7,941 bases of DNA. Source: Promethearchaeota archaeon. GTDB lineage: Archaea; Asgardarchaeota; Lokiarchaeia; Sigynarchaeales; MK-D1. Below are positions 1-6,153 of the stretch, one piece after another. The stretch spans positions 1 through 7,941 of the forward strand of contig JAEOTN010000291.1 in assembly GCA_016839865.1 (NCBI GenBank), read 5' to 3'. The notes below the pieces were generated by a model, which had not been told where the DNA came from, searched no databases, and saw only the letters and a program-made list of their open reading frames with translations. How positions within the stretch are numbered: the first letter of the stretch is position 1; each line of letters begins with the position of its first letter. The position numbers were made by a program, and so were the translations under genes.

Positions 1-1
1 A

Positions 2-547
2 TATTCTAAGAAATTCATAGATATCGGATTGTATACATTTCGAGAAGCATGCTTGTATGTACATAATCTCGAGTATGGATATAATTCGGATAAAGATGAT
101 CCGTGGATTTTATTCAAAGAATTGAAAGGATCTTGCACGACTAAGCACGCGGTTATAGCTACTTTAGCAGAAGAGTCAAATATCCCGTTACATAAGCATG
201 TGGGAGTATATAAATTTACAGAAGATATTTGTGAAGGAGCTAGTGAGATTACAGGAAAATATACTCTTCCCTATGTTCCAATGGTGCACTGCTTTCTAGT
301 TTATAGTAATTACCGTTTTGACCTAACAGAAGGAAACTATAATGGTAAAAAAACAACCATAGAAGAATTCATTCATGAGGAAAAAGTCATCCCGTTCATC
401 ACTAGAATTGATGAATATAATTTGTACAAGAACATCTTAGATACATTCGTTTTACCATCAGAGGATATGAAAGGCATAAAAAAACACACGATTCTAAAAA
501 GCCGTGAAGAAGCAATAAAATTGCTTCATAAAAACATCGAAAAATAA
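2..547 (+). CDS. Transglutaminase-like fold protein, 5'-truncated by the window edge
   Basis: This is probably a papain/transglutaminase-fold protein of unassigned substrate; it could be a hydrolase or acyl-transferase. The reading frame is open to the left edge, so the gene very likely starts outside the window. A TTG at 29 is the first possible internal start, but the codons before it (YSKKFIDIG) read as normal protein and no ribosome-binding site is seen there. Numbered from that TTG, the segment GSCTTKH supplies the candidate nucleophile Cys36. His87 (in VPMVHCFLVY) and Asp98 (in RFDLTEG) complete a plausible Cys-His-Asp triad in the usual order and spacing. There is no signal peptide or membrane segment in the visible part, so a cytoplasmic protein is likely. 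The C-terminus is lysine-rich. The gene ends 7 bp from the convergent ITPase gene. The fold call is moderately sure; the function is unknown. Confidence 0.6.
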   Translation, partial: YSKKFIDIGLYTFREACLYVHNLEYGYNSDKDDPWILFKELKGSCTTKHAVIATLAEESNIPLHKHVGVYKFTEDICEGASEITGKYTLPYVPMVHCFLVYSNYRFDLTEGNYNGKKTTIEEFIHEEKVIPFITRIDEYNLYKNILDTFVLPSEDMKGIKKHTILKSREEAIKLLHKNIEK

Positions 548-622
548 GGTAAGTTCACAAATTTTTGAAGAAATTACAGAGTTTTTCTAATGCATGAATT
601 CTATGAGACATGGAGTTTTTTT
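478..622. terminator. Convergent T-tract termination zone
   Basis: The stop codons of two converging genes lie 7 bp apart, so each transcript must end inside the other gene. Plus-strand T-runs lie at 561-565, 582-586 and 616-622 (seven T). Minus-strand T-runs, seen as A-runs on the plus strand, lie at 540-544, 530-534 and 478-484 (seven). Archaeal RNA polymerase terminates at such T-tracts without needing a hairpin. The genome is AT-rich, so runs of this kind also occur by chance. The assignment rests on position as much as on sequence. Confidence 0.35.
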
Positions 623-1127
623 CGTGCATGGAGATTTCTGCAAAAGTCTTATCTAATCCTTCAGGGATAAATATTGGATCATATCCAAATCCTTGATTTC
701 CACGTATAGAATATGATACGGTTCCCTTCACAATTCCTATAAATGTGAAAATCTTATTATCTAAATTTAAAGCAATTACACTACGAAATTCTGCTTTCCT
801 ATTATCTACTCCTTCCATAAGTTTTAGGATTCCCTCATTTCCAATCATAGTATGCACATATGAAGAAAAAACACCGGGAAAGTCATGCAAATGTTCGACA
901 AAAAATCCTGCATCTTCAATGAAATAATCCCCTGATATTGATTCAGATAAACTATTTACCTTTTCTATGGCAACTTCCTGTATAGAATTAGACTGAATTT
1001 CTATTAATGGAGTGTTTAGTTGCTTAATTTCTACATCAATTCCAGAATCTGAAATATATGAATGAACTTCCTCGAATTTATGATTATTTCCTGTGATAAA
1101 AAAAAGGTGGAATGTGATTACAATCAC
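555..1127 (-). CDS. rdgB: Non-canonical purine NTP pyrophosphatase (HAM1/ITPase family)
   Basis: This family hydrolyses ITP, dITP and XTP to the monophosphate plus pyrophosphate, keeping deaminated purines out of DNA and RNA; it acts as a cytoplasmic dimer. At 190 residues it has the usual length (about 185-200). The family motifs appear in order: TGNNHK at 12-17 (phosphate binding), EDAGFF at 71-76 with Asp72 as the likely catalytic acid, FPGVFSSYV at 83-91, GFGYDPIF at 146-153 (base pocket), and SHR at 174-176. NEGILKLMEG and the short DAGFF form resemble archaeal and eukaryotic members. The start is a GTG 4 bp after the stop of the upstream membrane-protein gene. It gives an N-terminus about six residues longer than usual before TGN, and no ATG, GTG or TTG lies between. 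The gene is probably co-transcribed with the membrane gene. Function is firm; the start is not. Confidence 0.93.
   Translation of the reverse strand: MIVITFHLFFITGNNHKFEEVHSYISDSGIDVEIKQLNTPLIEIQSNSIQEVAIEKVNSLSESISGDYFIEDAGFFVEHLHDFPGVFSSYVHTMIGNEGILKLMEGVDNRKAEFRSVIALNLDNKIFTFIGIVKGTVSYSIRGNQGFGYDPIFIPEGLDKTFAEISMHEKNSMSHRIHALEKLCNFFKNL
1098..1127 (-). promoter_or_regulatory. Inverted repeat plus T8 tract over the ITPase gene start
   Basis: Read on the minus strand, GTGATT-GT-AATCAC is a perfect 6-bp inverted repeat (1127-1114). Eight bases later comes a run of eight T (1105-1098). It begins 4 bp after the stop codon of the upstream gene and contains the GTG start of the ITPase gene. It could be an operator, a weak terminator or attenuator between the two genes, or chance in coding sequence. 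A 2-base loop is too tight for this exact RNA hairpin, so a protein-bound DNA site or a slightly opened stem is more likely. Confidence 0.35.
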
Positions 1128-1131
1128 CCAA

Positions 1132-1971
1132 TTACATTTCAGAGCTCGAATCTGATTGCTCTTCTGTTTCTTCTTCTTTCTTTTCTTCAGGTTTTGGTGG
1201 TCTTGTGCTGGGTCGTTTGATTGGAGGTCGTATTTTTTTACGTTGATCGCCCCCCCGTGTCAATAGCAACATTAATATGAAGAATAACACTGCGAGTGCA
1301 CTCAATAGGGCATACCAATATGTAAGTAACCATAAAACACTGATTAATGCGAATGGAGCGGATATTAAGAGAGTTACTACTAAAAGCGCAAACATGTTAA
1401 CAGGTTGACCTTTGAAATCCCTTATCATAGGTACGATTAATCCAATAACGATAAATGTTGCAAATGCGCGAATAAGCCACAACACAACTGGATCTGCATT
1501 GTATACATCTGGCATATAGAGAAATTGCAATCTCAACGTTGTTGTGTCTTGCATGTGGGGTAATATAACATCTATTGGGAGAATTGCACAAATAATCATT
1601 TGAATTATAAATGCAACACCAAGCCAGAGCGCAACATCATCTATGTCTTTTTCTTTCTTTAAAACAAGAATTATATCCCTAATCATTGTAATTGACCAAA
1701 GTCCAGTGAGAATTAACCATCCACCAGGAGCACCCCAGCCGTCATATAAAGATCCATGAACAGGAAGGGTCATCACATGCCACATGTAAACACTTGGAAT
1801 TATCGCTGCAATATAGGCGATATTACCATATTTTTCACCGCGTTTGAATGCATCGTAAAATAAGAAAACCATATACAAGAGACATAAGGAAAAGAATACA
1901 ATCCATTGACCTGTGTTTAAAGCCATAAGAATCACTATCGCAAAACGCCTAAAAATGCTTTTGGAGTCCAA
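1132..1971 (-). CDS. Polytopic membrane protein, unknown function, charged C-terminal tail
   Basis: I do not recognise this family. The 279-residue chain has about seven hydrophobic segments at roughly residues 10-40, 50-68, 84-104, 113-133, 162-182, 190-208 and 210-238, so it is an integral membrane protein with short loops. Residues 240-260 are basic and proline-rich (RPPIKRPSTRPPKPE). They are followed by an acidic, serine-rich end (EEKKEEETEEQSDSSSEM). By the positive-inside rule this tail is probably cytoplasmic. No catalytic motif, metal-binding cluster or transporter signature stands out. The annotated start is a TTG (1971) without a good ribosome-binding site. An in-frame ATG at 1926 (residue 16, MALNTGQ) is an alternative, and TATA-like sequence lies close upstream of the TTG. 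It heads a two-gene unit with the ITPase gene (4-bp gap), which does not by itself suggest a shared role. Confidence 0.75.
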   Translation of the reverse strand: MDSKSIFRRFAIVILMALNTGQWIVFFSLCLLYMVFLFYDAFKRGEKYGNIAYIAAIIPSVYMWHVMTLPVHGSLYDGWGAPGGWLILTGLWSITMIRDIILVLKKEKDIDDVALWLGVAFIIQMIICAILPIDVILPHMQDTTTLRLQFLYMPDVYNADPVVLWLIRAFATFIVIGLIVPMIRDFKGQPVNMFALLVVTLLISAPFALISVLWLLTYWYALLSALAVLFFILMLLLTRGGDQRKKIRPPIKRPSTRPPKPEEKKEEETEEQSDSSSEM

Positions 1972-2006
1972 TTTATACAGTAATATAAAGAATTAATTTC
2001 CTCTAA

Positions 2007-2017
2007 CTTTTTAAAAG
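2007..2017. promoter_or_regulatory. TATA-like palindromic box in the divergent promoter region
   Basis: CTTTTTAAAAG lies in the 77-bp gap between the divergent membrane-protein and V4R-like genes, and it reads almost the same on both strands. On the plus strand it would place transcription start near 2037, just before the GAGGT ribosome-binding site at 2037-2041. On the minus strand it would place it near 1986, about 15 bases before the TTG start. A second minus-strand candidate, TTTATATT, lies closer to that start. The assignment rests on AT-rich sequence and spacing only. Confidence 0.4.
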
Positions 2018-2035
2018 TAGAAGTGTAATTCATTA

Positions 2036-2041
2036 TGAGGT
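2036..2041 (+). promoter_or_regulatory. Ribosome-binding site TGAGGT for the V4R-like gene
   Basis: TGAGGT matches the archaeal anti-Shine-Dalgarno sequence and sits 7 bases before the GTG at 2049. This favours the GTG at 2049 over the in-frame GTG inside the gene eight codons on. Confidence 0.65.
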
Positions 2042-2048
2042 TTTTCGT

Positions 2049-2585
2049 GTGGATATAAAAAAAGAAGCCGTGGGATTGCGCATTTTCTTGGGATCATTAA
2101 CTACGGAACTAATCAAGTTATATGGAAAACTTACAGTTAATGCGATTATTTATCGGATTGGTCAGAAACCAGGTGAAATTATTGCGGAGCAGATTCTAGA
2201 AAGATATAATAAAACTCAAGAAGATCCATTTGACAATCCTTCTGCAGCGTTCAATCTTTTAGAGAATTCCGTAACTCAACTATTTGACGAAGAACAAATT
2301 GATTTGATCAATGAAGAAGAAAAAATTTCGATTAAAATTAAAAACGTATGTCCATTCCGACGTGTAATCATGGGCAGAGAAGATTTTGAATTTGGGGGAA
2401 CTCTATGTCAATTTTCCTCTGGTTATTTTGAATCTGCCTTAAAAATACTCACAGATTACAATGTAGAATATATGCATGATATCAAAGAAACCACAGATGA
2501 ATATTGTGTTATTAACATCGTTTTTCGCAAAAAACCCGAGATAAACAACACTCATTCTGAAGAATCTGAATCTGAAGAATCCTAA
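2049..2585 (+). CDS. V4R-like (hydrocarbon-binding fold) small-molecule-binding domain protein
   Basis: V4R domains are small alpha/beta sensor or carrier modules that bind hydrophobic or small ligands, often with cysteines for zinc. This 178-residue protein shows the family outline. An N-terminal helix runs into AIIYRIGQKPGEIIAEQIL (about 32-50). A long mid helix and strand follow (71-97). The cysteine core is NVCPF (Cys101), GGTLCQFSSGYFESALK (Cys120) and DEYCVINIVF (Cys153). The spacing of the last two blocks, with a glycine-rich turn and a final CxxxxF strand, is typical. No DNA-binding or transmembrane segment is seen, so it is probably a stand-alone cytoplasmic ligand-binding protein. 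The acidic C-terminus (SEESESEES) comes from a short DNA repeat. It is transcribed divergently from the membrane protein. The domain call is from pattern only, and the ligand is unknown. Confidence 0.6.
   Translation: MDIKKEAVGLRIFLGSLTTELIKLYGKLTVNAIIYRIGQKPGEIIAEQILERYNKTQEDPFDNPSAAFNLLENSVTQLFDEEQIDLINEEEKISIKIKNVCPFRRVIMGREDFEFGGTLCQFSSGYFESALKILTDYNVEYMHDIKETTDEYCVINIVFRKKPEINNTHSEESESEES
2556..2581 (+). repeat. 11-bp direct repeat encoding the acidic tail
   Basis: TCTGAAGAATC occurs at 2556-2566 and again at 2571-2581 (15-bp period), encoding SEES twice in the last residues of the V4R-like protein. The period keeps the reading frame, which fits slippage or unequal duplication in a disordered tail. 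Confidence 0.75.
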
Positions 2586-2664
2586 TTTCTATCGTATTAT
2601 GTTTTTATGTAATCCCCTCCTTATTTTCATCATTATTATCGACATAGGAAGAATGGCTTAACAT
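2586..2664 (+). promoter_or_regulatory. Intergenic region before argS: T-run, weak promoter-like sequence, possible RBS
   Basis: This 79-bp gap contains a T5 run at 2602-2606 in TTTTTATG, which could end the V4R-like transcript or act as a TATA-like box. A pyrimidine-rich stretch (CCCCTCC) follows. AGGAAGA at 2646-2652 is a possible but distant ribosome-binding site, 12 bases before the argS ATG. No tRNA, riboswitch or stable hairpin is seen. Confidence 0.3.
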
Positions 2665-4551
2665 ATGGATTATCAACTTGAAATTGCTAAAATTATTAGT
2701 GACATTGCTGCAATCCCATTGGATAAAATCCTTTTTCTAGTTAAAGAACCAAAGAAAGGGGTAGATACTGACTGGTCTATTAATTGCTTTGCGCTACGTT
2801 CCTTTATCAAAAAAGATGGGAATCTAATAGCTGAAGAGTTGGAAAAAAAAATCCATAACAACAGTTCAAAATATCCTTTCTTTCAAGAAATTAAGAGGAT
2901 TGGTCCATATATTAATTTCAAACTTAATGAAGTCCAACTGTTTCAAGAGCTAAACGCTCAAATCAATGCAAATTTTGATGGTTTTGTTCATTCTGGATTT
3001 AAAGAAAAAGAAAAAAAGACCGTTGTCATTGAATATCCTGCTCAAAACACAAATAAACCACTCCACTTAGGTCATGTACGGAATATGGTACTTGGTCAAA
3101 CGCTTTCTGCATTTCATGAATTCGCAGGAAATAATGTTCACCAAGTTAATTTGATGAACAATAAGGGAGTGCATATCTGCAAAAGTAGGCTTGCGTACAA
3201 AAGATGGGGTAGAGGTTCAACACCCACAAAAATGAATATGAAACCAGATCATTTTGTTGGTAAATATTACGTAACGTTTGGAAAGCATGAAGTAAAATTA
3301 CAAAAAGAAGTAGCAGATGAGATCAAACAACTGGAAGCTGAAAAGAAAAAACCAACAAAAAAACAGAATGCAAAAAAGATCCACCAGCTTGAATCCATTA
3401 TAAAAGCATCTAAATATGGTAAACTCACTCAAAGTTTAAACAATTTGCTCGTGAAATGGGAGAATGGAGATCCAGAAGTACGAAAGATATGGAAAACCAT
3501 GAATTCATGGGCGACAAAGGGTTTTGAAGAAACTTATAAGATCTTTGATATCAAACACGAAAAAGTCTATTTAGAAAGTAACATCTATGATAAAGGCAGG
3601 GAAATAGTCTTGGAGGGAGTGCAGAAGGAACATTTCTTGCAGCTTGAAGATGGAGCTATTATTGCTAAATTTAACAAAAAAGGATTGCCTAAAGAGAAAG
3701 TTCTATTGCGACGTGATGGAACAACACTTTATATCACTCAAGACCTCCATCTCGCATATCAAAAAATGAAAGACTTCAGTTATAACGAGTCAATTTATGT
3801 TATCGGTAATGAACAAGATATGCAACTTCGTACTCTATTCGAATTGTTAAATATAATTGGATTCTCGGGTAAAAACCTTCATTATAGTTATGGAATGATC
3901 AATTTAAAATCGGGAAAAATGAAGTCTCGGGAAGGGACTGTTATTGACGCTGATAATGTTGTACGTGATATAAAAGCATTATCGATTAAAGAAGTTAAAA
4001 ATCGTTATAAAAATTTATCAGAATCTGAGATACGTCATCGTGCGAAACTTATCGCAATGGGAGCACTACGATTTTTTATTTTGAAATATGAGTATACAAG
4101 AGACTTTGTATTTGATCTTGAAGAAAGCATATCGTTTGAAGGAGAAACTGGTGCATATCTTCTCTATGTATATGCTCGAATTTGCTCAATATTTACAAGG
4201 GGGATTAAGGATGGGGTAGAAGTTCCATACAATCCCCGAAAGGATTCATTTACGAAACTTAAAATAAATGATATCCCAAAGGAAATTTCAACTCAAGAGC
4301 GAAATGTATTGCTTCAGTTGAGCAAATATCCAAAAATGTTGGAAAACACGTGTAATAGTTTGAAACCTCATATTTTATGTCGTTATTTGCTCGAACTAGC
4401 TCAATTATTTAATAACTTCTACCACGAATGTCCAATTTTAAAAAATGAAGCATCAATACGCGATTTTAGATTAATTTTGTGTGATTTTGTTAGACAAATT
4501 ATGAAACATGGCTTAGAATTAATTCATATTGAAACATTAACAGAGATGTAG
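2665..4551 (+). CDS. argS: Arginyl-tRNA synthetase (class I)
   Basis: It charges tRNA-Arg with arginine using ATP and, in this family, needs the tRNA for amino-acid activation. Residues 1-95 form the N-terminal Add1-type domain that contacts the tRNA D-loop. The Rossmann catalytic core begins with NTNKPLHLGHVRN; its HIGH motif is HLGH at 134-137. The KMSKS equivalent is KMKSREG at 418-424. RRDGTTLYITQDL (349-361) and GNEQD (381-385) are further core motifs. The C-terminal DALR anticodon-binding helical domain covers about 495-628, with KPHILCRYLLELAQLFNNFY (567-586) and a family-typical end near GLELIHIETLTEM. At 628 residues it is longer than the usual 550-600, because of a lysine-rich, coiled-coil-like insertion around 213-250. 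KMKSREGTV, NNKGVHICKS and YITQDL resemble the Bacteroidetes-type subgroup. It probably heads an operon with the deoxyhypusine synthase gene 9 bp downstream. Confidence 0.97.
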   Translation: MDYQLEIAKIISDIAAIPLDKILFLVKEPKKGVDTDWSINCFALRSFIKKDGNLIAEELEKKIHNNSSKYPFFQEIKRIGPYINFKLNEVQLFQELNAQINANFDGFVHSGFKEKEKKTVVIEYPAQNTNKPLHLGHVRNMVLGQTLSAFHEFAGNNVHQVNLMNNKGVHICKSRLAYKRWGRGSTPTKMNMKPDHFVGKYYVTFGKHEVKLQKEVADEIKQLEAEKKKPTKKQNAKKIHQLESIIKASKYGKLTQSLNNLLVKWENGDPEVRKIWKTMNSWATKGFEETYKIFDIKHEKVYLESNIYDKGREIVLEGVQKEHFLQLEDGAIIAKFNKKGLPKEKVLLRRDGTTLYITQDLHLAYQKMKDFSYNESIYVIGNEQDMQLRTLFELLNIIGFSGKNLHYSYGMINLKSGKMKSREGTVIDADNVVRDIKALSIKEVKNRYKNLSESEIRHRAKLIAMGALRFFILKYEYTRDFVFDLEESISFEGETGAYLLYVYARICSIFTRGIKDGVEVPYNPRKDSFTKLKINDIPKEISTQERNVLLQLSKYPKMLENTCNSLKPHILCRYLLELAQLFNNFYHECPILKNEASIRDFRLILCDFVRQIMKHGLELIHIETLTEM

Positions 4552-4553
4552 GT
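4550..4553 (+). promoter_or_regulatory. Ribosome-binding site AGGT overlapping the argS stop
   Basis: TAGGTAAT at 4549-4556 includes the argS stop codon and places AGGT 7 bases before the TTG at 4561. This supports the TTG start and suggests translational coupling. The same TAGGT motif precedes the TTG of the NuoE-like gene at 5641. Confidence 0.5.
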
Positions 4554-4560
4554 AATACAT

Positions 4561-5481
4561 TTGAAGAAAAATGTAAATCAGATAAAAGTAGGAAAAAATG
4601 AACTACTAAAAGCCCTTATAGACGACTTGGAGAATACGGGTTTCAATGCAAAACGTCTAGCAAAAGCATGCAAAATTTATGAAAAAATGGTACGAAAAGA
4701 TGATTGCATAATCTTTTTTTCATTAGCAGGTGCAATGGTCCCCGCAGGGATGCAAAATATAATAATCGATATGGTGGAAGCGGGTTTTATTGATGTACTT
4801 GTCACAACGGGTGCAAATCTTACTCATGATATCGCAGAAGCTTTAGGATTTCATCATTTACAAGGGGATTTAGCCATAGAAGAAAAAACCGATAAAGACC
4901 TCCATGAAGAGCATATTAACAGAATTTTTGATGTGTTCATGCCCAATAAAGTGTATGAGGGTATGGAAGATTTTATCAAAACGTTGGATTTCGACCTAAC
5001 TATGTCTGTCAAAGATTTTCTTACCTATTTAGGTAATCAATTACCAGATCATCCAAAATCTCTGTTAAAAACGTGCGCAAAGTATGATGTACCAATTTTT
5101 TGCCCTGCTTTCACTGATTGTGGTCTTGCGATGCAAATTTCATTTGCTTTCCCCAAAGTTAACCTGAATCATTTTCAAGATTTACAAGATATGATAAACC
5201 TTGCTTGGGATGCGAAATCTGCAGGTGTATGTATAATTGGAGGAGGGGTTCCCAAAAATTACATTCTTCAAGCTATGCAATTTTCTCCTAATAGTGCTCA
5301 ATACGCAATCCAAATAACCATGGACCGTCCAGAAACAGGAGGTCTTAGTGGAGCAGAATTACGCGAAGCAATTAGTTGGGGAAAAATCAATGAGAAAGCT
5401 GAATATAGTACGGTTGTTACTGATGCAACTATCGCTCTTCCATTAATTCTCAGTTACTTGAAAACCGTAATGAAATCTTAA
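4561..5481 (+). CDS. dys: Deoxyhypusine synthase family protein
   Basis: Deoxyhypusine synthase transfers the aminobutyl group of spermidine, with NAD, to one lysine of initiation factor aIF5A; it acts as a cytoplasmic tetramer. The 306-residue chain is close to the usual archaeal length. NAD-site motifs are present: FSLAGAMVPAGMQ (53-65), VTTGANLTHD (81-90) and GGGVPKN (227-233). The catalytic lysine is Lys275 in EAISWGKI (269-276), and DATIALPL follows as in the family. One difference is visible. Human DHS has Lys-His-His after GGGVV, including the spermidine-contacting His288, while here it is Lys-Asn-Tyr (232-234). That change, together with the TMDRPETGGLSGAELREA segment, recalls the DHS-like subgroup known from bacteria, some of which make homospermidine or other products. 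Fold and family are firm; the exact reaction is less so. The start is TTG, coupled to argS. Confidence 0.9.
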   Translation: MKKNVNQIKVGKNELLKALIDDLENTGFNAKRLAKACKIYEKMVRKDDCIIFFSLAGAMVPAGMQNIIIDMVEAGFIDVLVTTGANLTHDIAEALGFHHLQGDLAIEEKTDKDLHEEHINRIFDVFMPNKVYEGMEDFIKTLDFDLTMSVKDFLTYLGNQLPDHPKSLLKTCAKYDVPIFCPAFTDCGLAMQISFAFPKVNLNHFQDLQDMINLAWDAKSAGVCIIGGGVPKNYILQAMQFSPNSAQYAIQITMDRPETGGLSGAELREAISWGKINEKAEYSTVVTDATIALPLILSYLKTVMKS

Positions 5482-5537
5482 ATCCAATTCCCACTGAATT
5501 CCCATTTATTTAGTCGGAACTCCGTAATACTTCAATC

Positions 5538-5551
5538 TTTTTCTAATTTTT
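5538..5551 (+). terminator. T-tract terminator after the argS-dys unit
   Basis: Two T5 runs (5538-5542 and 5547-5551) lie 57-70 bases after the deoxyhypusine synthase stop, before a TATA-like element. This suits archaeal T-tract termination. No clear hairpin precedes them. Confidence 0.45.
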
Positions 5552-5562
5552 CATATTTGGAT

Positions 5563-5579
5563 GGAAATAAATTAAAAAA
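5563..5579 (+). promoter_or_regulatory. Possible BRE/TATA promoter of the redox operon
   Basis: The stretch GGAAATAAATTAAAAAA reads as a purine-rich BRE-like element followed by an AT-rich TATA-like box. It would place transcription start near 5598, giving a leader of about 40 bases before the TTG at 5641. It is the best candidate in the 159-bp gap, but base composition alone could give such a match. Confidence 0.35.
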
Positions 5580-5628
5580 CAGAAACCCTCAATCCATTAC
5601 TAATCAGATGATAAGCTGTACAGCAAGT

Positions 5629-5632
5629 AGGT
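5629..5632 (+). promoter_or_regulatory. Ribosome-binding site AGGT for the NuoE-like gene
   Basis: GTAGGTTG places AGGT 8 bases before the TTG at 5641. There is no in-frame ATG near the N-terminus, so this motif decides in favour of the TTG start. Confidence 0.5.
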
Positions 5633-5640
5633 TGTAAATA

Positions 5641-6153
5641 TTGATTACAATTGCGGATATAACAAATACAGAAGAAAGAGAAGCCATAGAGGGGATTTTA
5701 TGGAATTATAGGGAAGAAAATGGTAATATCATTAGTGTCCTTCAAGATATTCAAGACCATTATAATTTCCTACCATCTTTTGTCTTAAATCTCGTATCAA
5801 GAGAATTAAACATTCCACTATCCAAGATATACAGTGTTGCTACATTTTATACACAATTCTCGTTTAATGAGAAAGGAATGCATATAATAACCGTTTGTGA
5901 TGGAACTGCTTGCCATGTTAAGGGAGGGCCTCTACTCGCAGATTACATTATCACTCAACTAGGCATTCAACCAGGAGAGACAACTGAAGATATGGTATTT
6001 AGCTTAGAAGTTGTTAGCTGTGTTGGTGCTTGTGCACTTAGTCCGGTTGCTCTCGTAGATGATAAAGTTCATGGTAGTCTCACTGTTCGTAAGCTGAATA
6101 AGCTATTAAACAAAATACGAAAAGAAGAAAACTCTCAAGAGGAGTCTCAATAA
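5641..6153 (+). CDS. nuoE: NuoE/HndA-type [2Fe-2S] thioredoxin-like electron-transfer subunit
   Basis: This is the small iron-sulfur subunit of NAD(P)-linked complexes (complex I peripheral arm, bifurcating or NADP-reducing hydrogenases, some formate dehydrogenases); it passes electrons to or from the NuoF flavoprotein. The 170 residues are the usual length. Residues 10-65 form the helical N-terminal part (EEREAIEGILWNYREENGN, then LNIPLSKIYSVATFYTQF, as in the family). The thioredoxin-like domain carries the four cluster ligands Cys86 and Cys91 (CDGTAC), and Cys127 and Cys131 (CVGAC), in the expected C-x4-C and C-x3-C pattern. The C-terminus is charged (KIRKEENSQEESQ). The TTG start is supported by AGGT 8 bases upstream. 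Its stop overlaps the NuoF-like start by one base (TAATG), so the two are certainly one transcript and probably equimolar. The protein is cytoplasmic. Confidence 0.95.
   Translation: MITIADITNTEEREAIEGILWNYREENGNIISVLQDIQDHYNFLPSFVLNLVSRELNIPLSKIYSVATFYTQFSFNEKGMHIITVCDGTACHVKGGPLLADYIITQLGIQPGETTEDMVFSLEVVSCVGACALSPVALVDDKVHGSLTVRKLNKLLNKIRKEENSQEESQ
6138..6144 (+). promoter_or_regulatory. Strong ribosome-binding site AGAGGAG for the NuoF-like gene
   Basis: AGAGGAG lies inside the last codons of the NuoE-like gene, 8 bases before the ATG at 6153. With the TAATG overlap it indicates translational coupling and fixes the start of the downstream gene. Confidence 0.7.

Noticed and set aside
745..927. 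A 60-codon plus-strand frame.
   Set aside because: It is antisense to the ITPase gene in the region of its conserved motifs, and its composition is that of a reversed coding strand.
1397..1591. A 64-codon minus-strand frame inside the membrane-protein gene.
   Set aside because: It overlaps in another frame the hydrophobic segments of a longer, clearly coding gene, and is unlike any protein I know.
2653..2661. A two-codon upstream frame, ATG-GCT-TAA, just before the argS ATG, considered as a regulatory minimal uORF.
   Set aside because: Its own ribosome-binding site would be too close, and such a short match is expected by chance; there is no second element to support it.
2673..2861. A 62-codon minus-strand frame opposite the start of argS.
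   Set aside because: It is antisense to the conserved N-terminal domain of ArgRS and has no support of its own.
5482..5640. A tRNA, small RNA or riboswitch in the 159-bp gap before the redox operon.
   Set aside because: No cloverleaf, conserved aptamer core or stable stem is visible; the gap is AT-rich with only T-runs and a TATA-like stretch.
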